Assembly: GCA_037576195.1 (NCBI GenBank)
Contig: CM075101.1
Span: forward strand, 33,294,001-33,358,000
DNA: 64,000 nucleotides
Direction of reading: 5' to 3'
DNA from: Phytoseiulus persimilis
Lineage: Eukaryota > Arthropoda > Arachnida > Mesostigmata > Phytoseiidae
Part shown: positions 47,765 to 60,780 of the stretch, piece after piece
Numbering within the stretch: the stretch's first letter is position 1
How the letters are laid out: the number at the start of each line of letters is the position of its first letter
Notes under the pieces: model-generated
The model's input: only the letters and a program-made list of their open reading frames with translations
Told to the model about the DNA's origin: nothing
Databases searched by the model: none
Translations under genes and position numbers: made by a program

Positions 47765-50700
47765 GGAGAGAAACTAAGCTTCCTTGTCCAATGAATCATC
47801 TCATCCAACAAAAGCGGCTCAAGGCAGTGTCACAACCAATGGGAGCGGGAGCAGTAGCCGAGAACATTGTTTGTTTTGTCATAAATATGAATTATTGTCT
47901 CGCCGTAAATATCGTTGTCGTGAAAACACAATCCATGATTGTCAGCCAACGCATTCAAACACGATCATATTGATGCTGATACGGGCACTTGAGCTCTGTG
48001 TTGAATCGCCTCAATGAAGTCTGGTCGACAAACGGCGTGGCACTCTCATTTCGCCTCCAAGCCAGAGGATGCAGCTCAACAGCATCAAGGGACGATCTGC
48101 CGCGACAGTTTTGAAAACTCGGCCTCGTTCCTCCTCGTCTGACGCTCGAAAGTACCCTTAAGTCCAGCATCTCGCTTTCAATAATCCTCGCGAATATCCG
48201 CCTCCAGTTAACGGTTCGAGTTTCACAAAATGAATGGATCTCTCCACTGTGACTGAGATGAAGAGAGCCTTGTCAACTTTTAGGTATTATTCGAGGGAAG
48301 CGGGAAACACGAGAATCACAAATCTATTGATCGCCAGCACGGTGGTCGGTCCGCTCCACCGACCAATGGTCATCCGGCTAATAGGAAAATGCGCAAAGTT
48401 GACATTATCTCCAAACGTGTTCAGCGACCCATGAAAGATGGAGCCGTCACGACCATCTACCACCGAGCGCAGCCGGCAGGACCGCGCATTGACAACACCA
48501 ACGCAAATGAGTGTTCCTCCTTCCCTCTTGGAGGGATCTACAACGCTTCCCGAAAGACCCGAACGCCGAAGCTGAAGCGTGAGGACGTCTTCCCACAGGA
48601 ACACTTTCCTTTTTCGGTGATGGAAAATGCGGACTTTTTTCGTTCTGCTTCTTGTTTTTTGGCCGCGAAACTTGACTGACGGCTGCGACTAACAAGAAAG
48701 AGACAAAATCTGCGGAAGGAATGTCTGGCCAACCGAGCAACAGATTAGACGATTGAGTTCCGGGTGACATAGTTTTCAACCGAGCTCCATAGAGTATTAA
48801 GTATCGTCACCGTGGTTCAAGATTATTATTATTCTAATGACAGTATTCCGTCTAATTACTCTCTGTCAGACAGACCAATGATTATGCAGCTGGAACAGGG
48901 TCAAATGCTCTCGACCAGCGACGCGCCCAAGTCCGGATGGTGATTTCGGAATCGACTCTCAGCGAACGTGGTGATGAATTACGTATTTTGAAAATGATTG
49001 TCCAACGGAGCGCGGCTGCCAAGTCGTGAGCGCACGAGTAGCGAACGTCGACTGAGAGCCTGTTCGGTTTCTGACGTGAACGATAACCTGAATATCTTTG
49101 AGGCGAGTCGGTGGTCCTCAGAGAGCCTCAAGGACGTCTGACGCGGGAGCGCTCTCAACACTTATTCGAATTGTGTGGAGGGCACTAAGGCTTCAGCAAA
49201 CTTGGTCGAGACTCCGCTCCCATCTCGACTCTGGGACCTGCGGGCACGAGGATTTGAGCAGTCCTCTCGAACCCAGCGGCCAATCTTCCAAAGAGACACA
49301 CGAGGTAGGAGAGAGAGAATTCGGTGGCAAATTGAGGTGTTCAAGAGCCTACTCGTTCGTTCGTTCATTGTTCTCTGTCAGCTGCGAAGCGGTAGCAGCG
49401 CCGCCATCCTGATTTAGCCCAGTGATTATTCGTTTGCTTCTCGAAATAGAACTTGGAGATTCGGCTCTAGAGAAGGCCAATTAACATGGACGGGAAGACC
49501 AGATCGTCCGTCCCGAACCCTAACACCCACTTCTTCATGTTTTTATTGTGAAAACACGCTCGAATCATCTCCAGGTCCGGTCGACCGAATCGCCGCTCAT
49601 GGATAATGAGAGAGTCACCGTTTATCCGAAGCGGCACGCGAGATTCTATGATAGACACTCGATTTCTCAGTTTTCAAGTCAGGGAGGAGCACGCTCCCAA
49701 TCATTCGATCGAGACTCCGAACGCAGGGAATGTTCCAAGTGAGATCAATGTATATAGAGTACGGTGTTCGTTAGCTCTGTATCGAATCCCTTAGGAAGAA
49801 CGCGCCAGGGGTTCATTCACGTCATTAGCAAAGGGTTCCGTGATGAGGACCCACGGAGACAAACCCTCACGATCGTCTACGCTACTCACTTTAGGGTCTT
49901 CTCGAAAACAGAAGTACGATAGATCTCTTCTTGGTCAAGCCTGAGAGAGCAGTAGACATCTCTGCCGGAATCAGCATTACAACTTCCTTTCGGTGGCAAA
50001 TTTTTCGCTTCGCCTGAAAAAATAACACTCCGTTAGTTCCACGACGAAGATGTCGAAACATCCAAATGCCCAGGGTACGAACTTTCGATACACCACCGGC
50101 GGAAATTACGCAGATCAGAAGCAGACACTCGGCATTCCTCCCGGCTGCAATGAGTTCAGGTGGCTCGTATGAGGCTCACGTTGAACGGAACATGCAAAGC
50201 TACTACGTTGCTACATAGCTTCTGCTCTGATCTCATCAAGAGCCTTCTGAAAGCACGTCCTGCTCTCTCCACAAGCTATCTCCATACCTACGCCTCGATG
50301 TCGAATGTGAACTTCTTGAGAGAGCGGAAAGGCTGGTCCAACCTCATGGATATCATATAAAACTCTCCCAATAACTTTGGGTTCTGAGATCCGACAGACC
50401 GAACGGAGCCAAGATTCGAATTTCCTGGCTGCAAGGATTCCTTCCTCATCCGCCGTCGCGCCACTCAAATCAGAGTCCCAGAGGTAGAAACAGCTGTGAG
50501 AAGCGCCGAATCAAAAATCAGCCTGACAGCTTAGCAGACAGCTAGAATACGCGGAGCTTTCACTCCATTTAGCATATCCGGGATTGTTAGGGAGCTGTAA
50601 CGAAATGTCCTTTTCCGTCATGATTCCGGCGACGCCGCCCCTTCCGTCGGCCTGAGACTATTGGAAATCATTGTTACGCATTGTGAGCCGGCGGAACTGA

Positions 50701-51392
50701 TTCCAGGCCCGCTTGGACTTGTTTTCAGAAGTCCCATGAGGAATGAGTTGGTCGAATGAGAAGTGCCGGGCGTCAAAAGGGGAACTAGCGGAAGCGGACT
50801 ATCGTTTCATGCATTCTGCGCAGTCTCATGAGCAGGAAAGCATCGTGAGAATGAATCAAATTGTCTCTGTGATTATCATCGTGGTTCTTTTATATCTCGA
50901 GTTCCTGGTTATCTTACACGACACAAGAGCTTCGGTCAAACAACAAATCAGTGGAACTATCTACCTCGAAATTGATTGCCTTAAATATGGAAAGGCTGTT
51001 TTCTAGGTGGCTTGTCGACTCCGCGACTTTGGAAACTCCCATGATTGATTCTTCATCTCAGGGTCTCATTTTCGGGCTCCAGGGTGGCTCATTGGAACAC
51101 CTCTGATGATTCTACCAAAATCGTCGATGATCTCGGGAACGTCGTTCCGAAAGCTAGCTTCGACACGTTGTTCAGCAGCGTCAGCTGATATTTTTTCCTC
51201 GGCTTTGTTTTCAGAATCAAGTTGTTTTTATAATTTCCATTGATTCTCAAATCCGACATCATGAAGCGAATCATGGAAACTCCGATGCCGATGAGAGCCA
51301 TTCGCAGCATCAATGTGACGCCACAACTACGAGCGTCAGCCGCGCCGCTGACTCCGTGATAGGATCAAAAGCTATCTCGAACTGATCGTTCG

Positions 51393-51731
51393 ATGTCTCC
51401 TGAAAACTCACGCAGAGCAGAGGGAAAATGCGATGAAATACTCAACGATGACGTTCCCGATCACATATACGTTGAGCACGGTTCCGATAGGCTAACGATT
51501 GTGTCTCGGAGGAGGAAGTCTCGGAAACTACATCTGAGTATCCCGTGCGCGAACGGGTCGATGGCAAAACTACCGATGAATGAAGCCACATGTCTGACGT
51601 TCAATCTGCGACACCACCATGTGGCGGGTAAGGGAGGAATCACCCACGAACTAACTGCGGTTCCACTCATCCGCTTTGGGAGCGACGCAAAACTAGAGTA
51701 CGGCGGTTCCAAGGAGCTGCCTCGCAAATAA
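51393..51731 (+). CDS. Unrecognised 112-residue ORF
   Basis: The frame starts MSPENSRRAEGKCDEIL and has an acidic stretch (DDVPDHIYVEHGSD), a basic patch (SRRRKSRK) and a beta-prone end (THELTAVPLIRFGSD). It has no leader, membrane segment or known motif. The balanced amino-acid use suggests it may be real or an exon. A 108-residue antisense frame overlaps it. Confidence 0.22.
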   Translation: MSPENSRRAEGKCDEILNDDVPDHIYVEHGSDRLTIVSRRRKSRKLHLSIPCANGSMAKLPMNEATCLTFNLRHHHVAGKGGITHELTAVPLIRFGSDAKLEYGGSKELPRK

Positions 51732-52299
51732 GTTCCAAGCGGAAGTTTACGGCACTGGAATGTAGGCGGATGCCATCCATCCACCAACGACGGTTCTAAC
51801 CGTGCTTCACCAGCTTGGAGCTCCTCGGACGCAATGGAATCGGAGTGGCAAAATGTTGCTCGACAACATAAACCACGTTAACAGTTGCTACTTGAGCGTT
51901 GGGTGAAAGTTCGTGCAATTGTTGGTTTACTGCATACTTGCATTATGTCAGCGTAATATTTTCACAACCATGCCTCACTCTGACTTTGATGCGTCGCTCT
52001 ACGAGGTTTCGAGTAAGAGAAATGTAACGCAGATCACAAGCCAGCAAATCAGCGCGATGGCTCGAGACCGACGGACTCAATCTCCCATCTCTCCAGGACC
52101 GGCCCGGCTCATTGGAAGACTGGATGAAACAGGCTTCGGGAGCTCACACCTATACAAGAGTCCGACCACTGATTCCACAGAATCTCGATAGGAACCCTTC
52201 ATGGATCGCGAGGAGCGTCGGACGACGTCGTTCCGGCGGACGCAGAAAAGCCATTAAAACATGTGTCTAGTGTCACCACCGGTGCTCACGCGGCTGCGA

Positions 52300-53300
52300 T
52301 AATACCGGACAGCAGCACGGGTCAAAGTTATTTAGCGACGACAAGCGGTGGGCGGGCCAGACTGAGAAACGAACAGCAACAGCCGTTCGCGTACCTTTCG
52401 CCAGCAGTGAAACTCTTCGTATGATGTCCGAGTTTCCAGAACGTTTCAAATTTCGCGCAACCTGATGGAAATCCCTTCAAGACTGCGCGGCCGACCGCAT
52501 CGGCGCGCGCGCCCTGGGCCCGCTCGCCGAGCATCACCAGCTGCGATCAACAAGTGGGTATGCCATTCTTGGGTATGCCGAGCCCGCGGGGTAACGAATT
52601 CCGATTCCCCAGCTCCGAGTTGGGCATCCGGCGAAATTCACTGGGTCCGCCCACCGGCGGGAGTCTCTCTCCTCGAACGGCCAAATCATGGAGGATGGAG
52701 GATTATTTTCTTCTCACAGCTCTCATGTAACGTTTCTCCATGGACATCATAGCACCGGACGAAGACACTTACCAAAGATCACGGCCAATTTTTCGATTGT
52801 GCGAACTTGGTCGCCGAGAGACCACGCCATATTCGTTCGGAAAGGTTCACTCCACATTAAAAAGCGATGACCCCATGGCACGTTGGTGTGTAGATACACT
52901 GATCGGTGGGGGAACGATTATTTTGAATCTACTCGAACAGATTCCGAGCACACTTTTTCCGAAACTTCGGCCACTGTTGATGGTTGGCAATGTGTGTCGA
53001 TGAACAAATGTCGATGGATGAACGATCCCTGGATTTGCACACGGCGCTGCTTGCTGGATGATCGAAGTGTGTTCCTTCCGTTGACAGGAGTTATTCGAAA
53101 GCCTTGTCCGTTTCAGCTCTGGGGTGAACGAGAGCTTCAGCAGCCGTGATTGACAGCGCCGTCCTCGAGTGAGTGTCGCGAAGACGCTGGGTCTGACGAG
53201 CTTCTTGGTCGAAGTTGTTCGTTACTGATTGCTTTTCGTGGACTCGTTGCAGCTGCCGCCACCGCCTAAATCTGTTTTACCAGTGCTACAGTTTTTGGCG
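52300..53300. other. GC-rich promoter-like region
   Basis: This has high GC and GCGCGC words near 52.5 kb, directly upstream of a good first-exon candidate on the plus strand. No coding feature is supported. It is most likely a promoter and 5' UTR. Confidence 0.35.
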
Positions 53301-53369
53301 ATGTCTTCGGCTGTCTCCACTCCACAGCACTCATCGCAATCTGGGCCGATCATTGGCCAAAACATTAAG
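53301..53369 (+). CDS. Probable first coding exon of an unidentified gene
   Basis: ATG at 53301 in a fair context (GGCGATG) is followed by 23 codons, MSSAVSTPQHSSQSGPIIG and then QNIK, ending exactly at AAG/GTACGATG, a good donor in phase 0. It sits at the end of a 1-kb GC-rich island, as a first exon should. The Ser/Pro/Gln-rich leader suggests a regulatory protein. No second exon was recognised, so the gene is unknown. It may span much of 53.4-58.9 kb on the plus strand. Confidence 0.4.
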
Positions 53370-56300
53370 GTACGATGCTCCTGAACAATCTGCGCAAGCT
53401 CCCATTGTAGTCTGCGACCTGCGTGCCTCCCGGCCGGCCTGCCTGCCTTCCTTCCTGTCGGCCTTATTGACTGCGTGCTTGCCTCTGTCGTTGCTTCTTT
53501 TGCTGCTACTGTTCCCGCTGGTGGCTGTAACAGTTCATACACAGAGACAGCTTATTCCTGTAACCGCAGTCGCTGCCCTGCCACCGTCATCGACCACGAC
53601 AACAGACAGACGGACATTCAGTCAGTAAGTTGACCAGCGAGGGAGTTCGAATCGTCGAGCGGAGCCTGCCACACAAACTCACTTGTACCACTGCTGAGCA
53701 CAAAGACAAACAAACGAAAGACGTTGCACTTTCGCAGTCACTTAGTGTACCTTGCGTTATTTCTCTCGAGCAACAAAATCCGGGAAGAGCACTCGTTACA
53801 GGCGCCCTCCAACCACTCACTAGGAAGTCCGTTTGCTTGCTTTTCTGCTGGATGGAATCGCCTGTCGGCTTGGTTGCTCAAAGCTACAGCTAAGCTTGTC
53901 CAAACTATTCACACGCTCAACTCTAACACTCGTTCACTTTCTCCGTGGATGAATGAATGTAAGGTCCGCCGTCAGGAAGATGATGGTGCTTTGGGGACTC
54001 ATGGAAGTTGTGGACACTTCGCGGCAAGTAATGCATAACTCGGCATTCCTTGCCTTCTCGGGAACCAGGCACCTGTTACTCAGGCCTGCACAGAACTAGC
54101 TGCCCCTGACGAATGAACCATCGCTTCGGTGATGAACTGCCGCTCGGATCCGTAGTAGACACCGAGGTGGTCCGTCGATGGATGGACGGGTGAACGAATG
54201 GATGGCTGGCAGGACACTGAGTCAGTGGAGTATGATTCCCACGACCGCGACAGCCACCGTCACGACTGACGAACTGGATCAAATCAGCAGAAACGGTAGC
54301 AATGTTTGAGTTGACGTGTCCTCGCCTCCGTCGATGAGTACGCGATGTTCTTCCTCCGGGTTGTAGTATTGGCGTTCGTTCTCGATTTTTGTTGTGGTCG
54401 CTGCTTGCGCAGACTACGACTGCCTTTGTTAGTTGTTGTCGGCTGCCGCTACTGCTCTTCGCGTTCACTCCACTCGGTGGTGCTTTCTGGTCGAGGAGGA
54501 GGATTCCTTCGTCGCTGGTGCCGTTGTCGTCGTCTTCTTCGTCGTCTCCATCGTCATCGTCGTCGTCATGATCCTGGCCATAGTCGTCGTCGGCGTAGTC
54601 TTTCTTCGCTGTCGTCGTTTATTGTTGTCGCTCGCTCCCGATGCCGCAGCAGCTGCTGCTTCTAATGCTAGCGGTGGTTGTGATGATCGTTCCACTGATG
54701 GCGGTGGTGCTGCCGCCGCTTTCGCTGCTGCTAGAATGAGGCTCTCTCCTCTCTCCGCAACCACTGGCGCTTATCTGCCAGCCCGCAGCAGCGAGTCTTC
54801 CTACCTTCTGCTAGCTTCGACGATTGCTTGCAAACAGACACCGCTCATTCCGGGGCCTTTGCCGCCATTTGGAGCTACTTTTTGCTTGCTCGGTGCTCGG
54901 ATGCCGCCGTTGATGCTGCTGAAGTCTCTGTCGCCTCCCCAGACTTTGTTTACTAACAGCGCGTATGTAGAAGCAGACGGAATAGACGTCCGCGCCCCTG
55001 GTGGACACGGCGCAAACTAGAAACGCACACTGAGAGATAGCGGAGCGTTCTTCCGGCACTTGCGTACAGGCAATATATTTGTGCCTGTCCATACAGTCCG
55101 GGAGGCATCTCATCCTCGTTGGCCGCGATAACAGGTCGCGGATTGAACCAAACAAACGATCCTGGTCGTTTCGGCTTCTGACCTGATACTTCACGATTTG
55201 TGACTCAGCTACAGCTTCCGGAGGCGGTGGTCTTCCTCTCACAGCATCAACCTCGTCGAGGCGCTTTTGCCCAAACACGGACAGACAAGCGGGGTGGTCA
55301 TTCCGAAGACCCTGCTATGTTTCCACGCGCTCTGATTCAGTTTCATATATTGCACCCATTCCTGTGATTTTACGATACGTCCTCCGGAGAGTGTCCAATT
55401 TTCCTCGTAGAGCGACGCTGCAAGATAGATTCCGGAGCTCAAACCGGTATGGTTATGGAGGGCCCGCGAGAACTATTAGGGAAATGCGTCGACTATGCAT
55501 TTGTGCAGAAGTTCTCGAGATCTTGTTAGCCGTGGACTCTGAAGATTTGATGGGTTCCAGCTAATCAAATGAGACTATCTATGGTGCTGGTGTTCCAGGA
55601 CTTTCTGATTGAGGAATCACGACCCTGGAAGCCATAATCGTCATTGTCAACCAGCATCTAGCCACGGCTCATCGTTGGACGCCAACAGCTGCGAGATCTA
55701 TTATGAGAACACCTTCCGACTGGGAAGCACTTCACAGAAGTGTTCACGCGAAGGGAGCTTGATTGTTCCAGCTCATTCTCTTCAGCGAGAGCTGAATCAG
55801 ATGCTGGCAGCACCGCTGCGGGCTTCTGTCGATTCGTGGTCGAGGAGACATCACGGACATTGGATGCGGAATTCCAACCAAGAAGTTCCACCGCGAAAAG
55901 TGCGTTGGGACTCTTTCCGGAGGGCCTGATTCAGATTCCGATGGAATTCGTGAAATGAGTCGCGTCCCAAATCGAACATGCATCCGACGAACGCTCCAAC
56001 CAGATCCCATCTCGAGCAGACTACGCTGTATACGAATGAATAATTCTGGGGAGGAGTTCCGCCGAGGAGATGGTGGAAGAGTTTTCCATCAAATTCGGGA
56101 GACTGGCTGCGCGGCACAGAGCCGTTTGATCCGGTGTGCCATGAGTATCGCGTGCTCCTGCGGAGATAATCAAAACTGTAACAATGGAGCCGCTATCAAC
56201 TGGAAGTTCTACTGTATGATATCAGAATGGGACTGTTTACTCAAGCAGCACGATGGCCATTCTGAGAACATCCAAGTAGGGGAAGATGAATTTGGGCCTG

Positions 56301-58916
56301 CTCTGAGCTTCCTCCGAAACAAAATTTTATTTTGTATGAGAATCGACTCTGAACCGACTTGTAGTTGGGAGCTGAAACGCAATTCCATCAGTCGGAAATG
56401 CATCATGGCAAAAATGCTCGCGTGATAACAGGTCCGCTTCCCTCTGGTGACGTCCACTTCCATTCAAGCAACCTCTTCTCCAGGGCTGTCCCAAGATGAC
56501 CCTCTTTCTGGAGTCGCTGATGATGGTCCGGATTGCTCAGGCCGAGCGAACGAGTCATCTTCGTATCCGAAACCAGAGTTGCCACAAGAGCCCAGCCAGC
56601 GTTTGGACAATGGCCACACCTCTCACCCCGGCAACGGATGCGAGAGGTCGTCACCTCGCGTTTTTGCCGCCTATTCGAATGTGTGGAACAACGACATCTG
56701 CTTCTAGAAGTGCGTCGAAACATTGGTTTGAGTTGTTCGTTCGCAGGCGGAGTGTCCACACACGGATGAACGAACGACCAGAATTCGTCGGTGGAAGGGC
56801 CAATTCGCTGCTCTGCTCTCAGCGTCGAAGATCGTGCTTGACGGAACTTCAGCCCGCATTCTGAAGAAATATCTCCCCCTGGGCTGAGAGTCAGTCGCAT
56901 TCTAGGAAACATCAGGATTGGAGATTCATCATCCGAACCACTGTGAAGTCACTGTCGCTGATCTGTAGATGGGTCTATAGCGAGAATACGTAGCACAAAA
57001 TAAGGATGGATGCTGCAGGACAACCCTGGCGCAGACCCTCTGTTGTCTCCGCTCATACCGTAGAAAGTTCCCCGTATGATCTCTCCATTGCTCACTTTTC
57101 CCGGTTCGTCCTCTGCTGTTTGCTATTTTTTGTGCCCCTGAATTTCTCGAATTCGGTTCTTTCATTACTGCCTACAGTTATCTGGGTCCCGTTCCAAGAA
57201 TCCTTCCAATCCGGTTCGCCCTGAATCAGCATGGCACAGTCTATTCTCGGGGGAGCTTCCCCGGTACTGGCGCATCAGACATCGATCGCACAGCACAAAC
57301 CAGCACAACATTTCAGAGCTCGGGACAGCTAGGAGAAGCAAGAAGTCTGATGGTTAAGTCATGAAACTTCTCGAAAATTTGTAATTCCACGAGGAGGATG
57401 CCTCCCGCGAGCCCTCAACGAGGATTATGGAATCTCTCAAGAGAACTCCCAGTTCTCCCGAGGCTGCGTTTGTTGTCGAAATTTCAGAGATATGCTATGC
57501 GGCTGCATAGCCCTTCCGCAGCGCATATCATGCGAAGTTCTTCAGCTTCTCGGGATGATTTGCATAACATTCCACCCCTCCTATGCGGTTAGCCATGGTC
57601 GGCTTGCGGAGAAGAATGAGACGACTTTCCATCGAGACAGCGCTAGGCGAAAGGGGATTCCCAGAATCTGCATTCTCATGCTCACGAACGATAGTGCGCT
57701 GGATGGTCCGTCATAACTCATGAATCATCCTTCACGACCTGTGTCACAACAGGTGGACCCGTTTCCATGGTTTCATCGAATTTTCAGAAATTAGGCTTCT
57801 TCAGGATGTTGACATGGAGAACAAAACTTTTCCGCTGGACTTCACAATGCGAAAGCCATCTCCGTCGCCACTGGGCGGTGTCGCCAGGCCAGAGGGCCGC
57901 CTCGGGCAGCTCTCGCATGGCTGCACGATTCCACCTGCGTTCGAGATGCATTTCCAATAGCTAATTCTATGAATTCCACACAGTTTCCTGGAGCATCAAC
58001 AGCCACGCAATAGCTTTTTCGAATATGAATGATGCGGCGTTTTCGAGCAAACAGACGTCAGGCCACCCGGGTCTCCTCCCGTAGAACTGTGGGCTGTACG
58101 AGCTCGAGCGCATGGACAATAATCGACTTTCACTCATGGGTGAGCGTGCACCCGTGGTTCGGGCCTCCCGAGACCCGCTAACGGCGCGAAATCGTGTGGC
58201 CGACTCGCTTTGCGACGTCGCGCGGAAGAAATTCGAAGCTTCTTTACCGCCAGGCTCCGTGTTAATCGTTATCCTCATCTACTGATGCTCCCTCTCAAAT
58301 TTCGTAAAATGGGGGCGTCAGTAATAGGAGCTTTGTGAATTTTGATCAATAATCTTCCAAACTATATCAAGGAGACTATTGCCAGTCGAGTGCCCATGCA
58401 GTGATTTGGATGCTCTTCATGAACAATATTATCCTCAAACGCGCCTGAATATTGTAGGGATGATGCTCGGATCGTTTCGTACTCCACTTTATTTCTGCGC
58501 TACGCAACTTCGAGCGTATATCGCTTCTGCGACCGACTCGTATTTCGCTCAAAAGCAGAGTGTCTCCCTGTTCTCTCTCTATCATAAACTTTCAATTCCG
58601 CCATAGCACCATCTTCTCCGAGATTGCCGGGGTGGCGGGAACAATAAACGGTACCCTGGGCTGGAGCTGCATGGGACGAGATCATTCACAATCCTACAAT
58701 ATGTTCTTCCTTAAGTAGTTGGATCTCGCTCCACTTGGGATTCGGCGGAGAACGTTCCCATACCGTCTGATGACATTATTCAGGATGACCCCCTCCCTCC
58801 GTCACTTCCCGCGATCTTGTCGTAGTTCATTTTCATGATTTCACTCGGCTGTCGTGTTCAATCGGGGCTGTCACCTTCTCCTAGCATCCGGGGACGAGTC
58901 GGATCAAGTTCCTGTG
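53370..58916. other. Unassigned tract, possible long intron
   Basis: After the exon at 53.3 kb come CTGCCTGCCTTCC-type repeats (53.45 kb), GGATGGAT repeats (54.18 kb) and a GTC-rich block (54.5 kb). Frames of 106-195 codons across 54.3-55.0 kb are open in several frames because of the triplet repeat and are not evidence for coding. Unassigned frames at 55955-56425 (+), 56403-56912 (-) and 57967-58278 (-) have no recognised domain. Confidence 0.35.
54509..54598. repeat. GTC/CGT trinucleotide-rich block
   Basis: There are imperfect runs of GTC, TTC and ATC triplets over about 90 bases. On the plus strand they read as poly-valine or serine, on the minus strand as Asp/Glu or Thr runs, depending on frame. 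All frames stay open for this reason. Confidence 0.8.
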
Positions 58917-59189
58917 TCATCTGAACTTCTTGATGTCGCTGTGTGTTCGCCGTCGGTGTACATCTAGGAATAGTTTCTTTTCAGTTCTGAAGTCACAGAA
59001 ATCACAGGTGAGCAGCTTCGGAGACCGGGGCGCTCGACGAATCAGTCTTCGCACGTTTCTCCTCGTATCCATCGAGCTCGATATTGCCGGACCCCTCGCT
59101 CTGGGCGTGGAGCTACAAGGCCGTGCAATCAGCTGTGAAATCATATGGAGTCCATGCCGCAGCACTTCTTCTGGAAGAACAGTTTCCAT
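58917..59189 (-). CDS. Possible single C2H2 zinc-finger protein
   Basis: A 90-residue frame starts METVLPEEVLRHGLHM, has a basic middle (RRNVRRLIRRAPRS), and has one finger at residues 62-83: CDFCDF with Cys62 and Cys65, then 12 residues to His78 and four to His83 (C-x2-C-x12-H-x4-H). It ends soon after, at DIKKFR. The finger fits the consensus, including a hydrophobic Leu/Phe core. It may be the last exon of a larger zinc-finger gene, because a possible acceptor (ATTTCACAG) lies inside the frame at residue 19, or a decayed transposon-derived finger. Confidence 0.45.
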   Translation of the reverse strand: METVLPEEVLRHGLHMISQLIARPCSSTPRARGPAISSSMDTRRNVRRLIRRAPRSPKLLTCDFCDFRTEKKLFLDVHRRRTHSDIKKFR

Positions 59190-60780
59190 TGGAGCGTTCT
59201 TCCAGGTGTTAGAATGAAATAGCTGCGCAGCCGATAAAAAAAAACGAAGAGGGAGCAGGGTTTCCGCGCTGGGAGCGGCCGAAGGATTGAAATGAGTGGG
59301 TAGCTCGCACCCGCCCTAACTCTGACCGAATACATGGAAGTTGTCAGGAATTTATTTATTCCTCGACGAAACATTTGGATCACGTGCGTTGCAGCCAGAT
59401 CAAGCCGCTGACTGACTCTGTAATGAGAAAATAAGGTCATTCGGAGAACGCTTGCCGTACTCCCTCAAACTTCCTACTTGAGTTTCTCACAATTGTGAAG
59501 GGACGCATCGCAGCACTCCTCCGACATTGCGGTTTTCGCTCAGGCCATCTCCCGTGTGAAGATAGCAGACGAAACTATTGGGTGCATGCGGAAGCTCTTA
59601 TCGCTAAACTCCGACATCCAGGGGGTGCAGAAAATTGAAAGTTATTCGGAATGCTCAGGCTTAGTCAGCTTCCAGATGCCAAATTCGTGTTGATCCAGTG
59701 AACGGCCTGCCAACACTGACGGTTTCACTAAAATAGTTGAAAATCGATGAAGATTATGAATCTCCTCCGAATCATAAAGTTCGTGTAAAATCGGGCTGTT
59801 CCAGAGAAAAATTGAAAGATTCGGCTGCTGCAAGGCGGACATATCGGCCCCAGGCGATCTGATTTTTCAGCAGTTTTTCGGTGATTATTTCTCGCCGATG
59901 TAACTGTCTCATGGATGGAATAAGCTGGAATTCCCCCCGAAGCGCTGATGAAACAGTCGGAAATGTCACGTTGACACGTTGCATCGTTGTTCACGTTGGG
60001 AGGAGTGAGCCTCGATTCGGCTCGACCCCGAATAGGATAGAATGATGATCATTAGAGATGGGGGGTTTCAGGCAAAATGCCATAGATGCCTGAAAGTTCC
60101 CTCATTCCTGTTCTTAACTTCCCCAACCTTTAGACTGGCAATTTGCATATAACATCGATCCCATGGACCGCCGCATGTATGAAACGACCCTGCTAATCCA
60201 GAGTTCAAATCCATGGGATAGACCATTGAGATTTGGATCGGGCTCAGTTTGCCTTCGTTCGGAAAAGCGCATGCTCAATCCTCTCGTGCACGTCCGCGTC
60301 CTTGATCTCGAAGGCGCACGAAGTTGTAGGAGTACTTTTTCCAGAAATGTTTCGTACGACTCGTCTTGCCTATGGACCGCAGCGTGGTCGTGAAGAAATC
60401 CGCGTATGATCCCCGCAAGTCGATGGTCTCCACTCGTTCGTGCATTCCACGAGTCAGTGCCTGGTTCCACATCGCCTCTCAAGCTCTGCTCATGGAGTTA
60501 TTATTGAAGCGTCGGTTGATGTTGATCGCCACAAACTTCTCAACGTTACCAGACCCTGTAGAGCGGCTGGAATGCACTCCGTAGTCGGTGACAACAACCA
60601 TCGACATCTCCGAAGACGCGAAGAAGAAGCTAGCAGACCTCGTTGGACTCTCAAGAGATGTGATCAAGGAAGAGCTTGGGAGAATCTACTGCAAAATTCA
60701 GGCTATGGCATCATTCGTCAGGTTCCACAGGCGCCCCAAGAAAACGACAAGAGCGCCGAGCTTTCGGTTTCCCGCCATCC
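59190..60780. other. No intact gene; flank of a transposon remnant
   Basis: Short frames only. Near 60.4-60.6 kb both strands carry protein-like pieces in shifting frames. The plus-strand piece at 60588-60720 (ISEDAKKKLADLVGL) is probably part of the decayed hAT element that follows. Confidence 0.35.

Larger units (their letters stand above)
43576..52300. other. Mostly unassigned tract
   Basis: The missing 5' exon(s) and promoter of the RasGAP gene should lie here or further right. A GC-rich island at 44.3-44.8 kb is one candidate promoter. Unassigned frames: 45553-46029 (+), 46443-46898 (-), 47112-47555 (-), and 48287-48604 (-), whose end TVLAINRFVILVFP recalls the third helix of a serpentine receptor. 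A start-like frame at 50050-50160 (+) begins MSKHPNAQGTNFRYTTGGNY. None is supported by a domain or a joined exon. Confidence 0.35.

Noticed and set aside
54345..55020. 106- and 195-codon plus-strand ORFs and an Asp-rich minus-strand frame
   Set aside because: The GTC-type triplet repeat keeps all frames open. No domain or consistent splice structure is seen.
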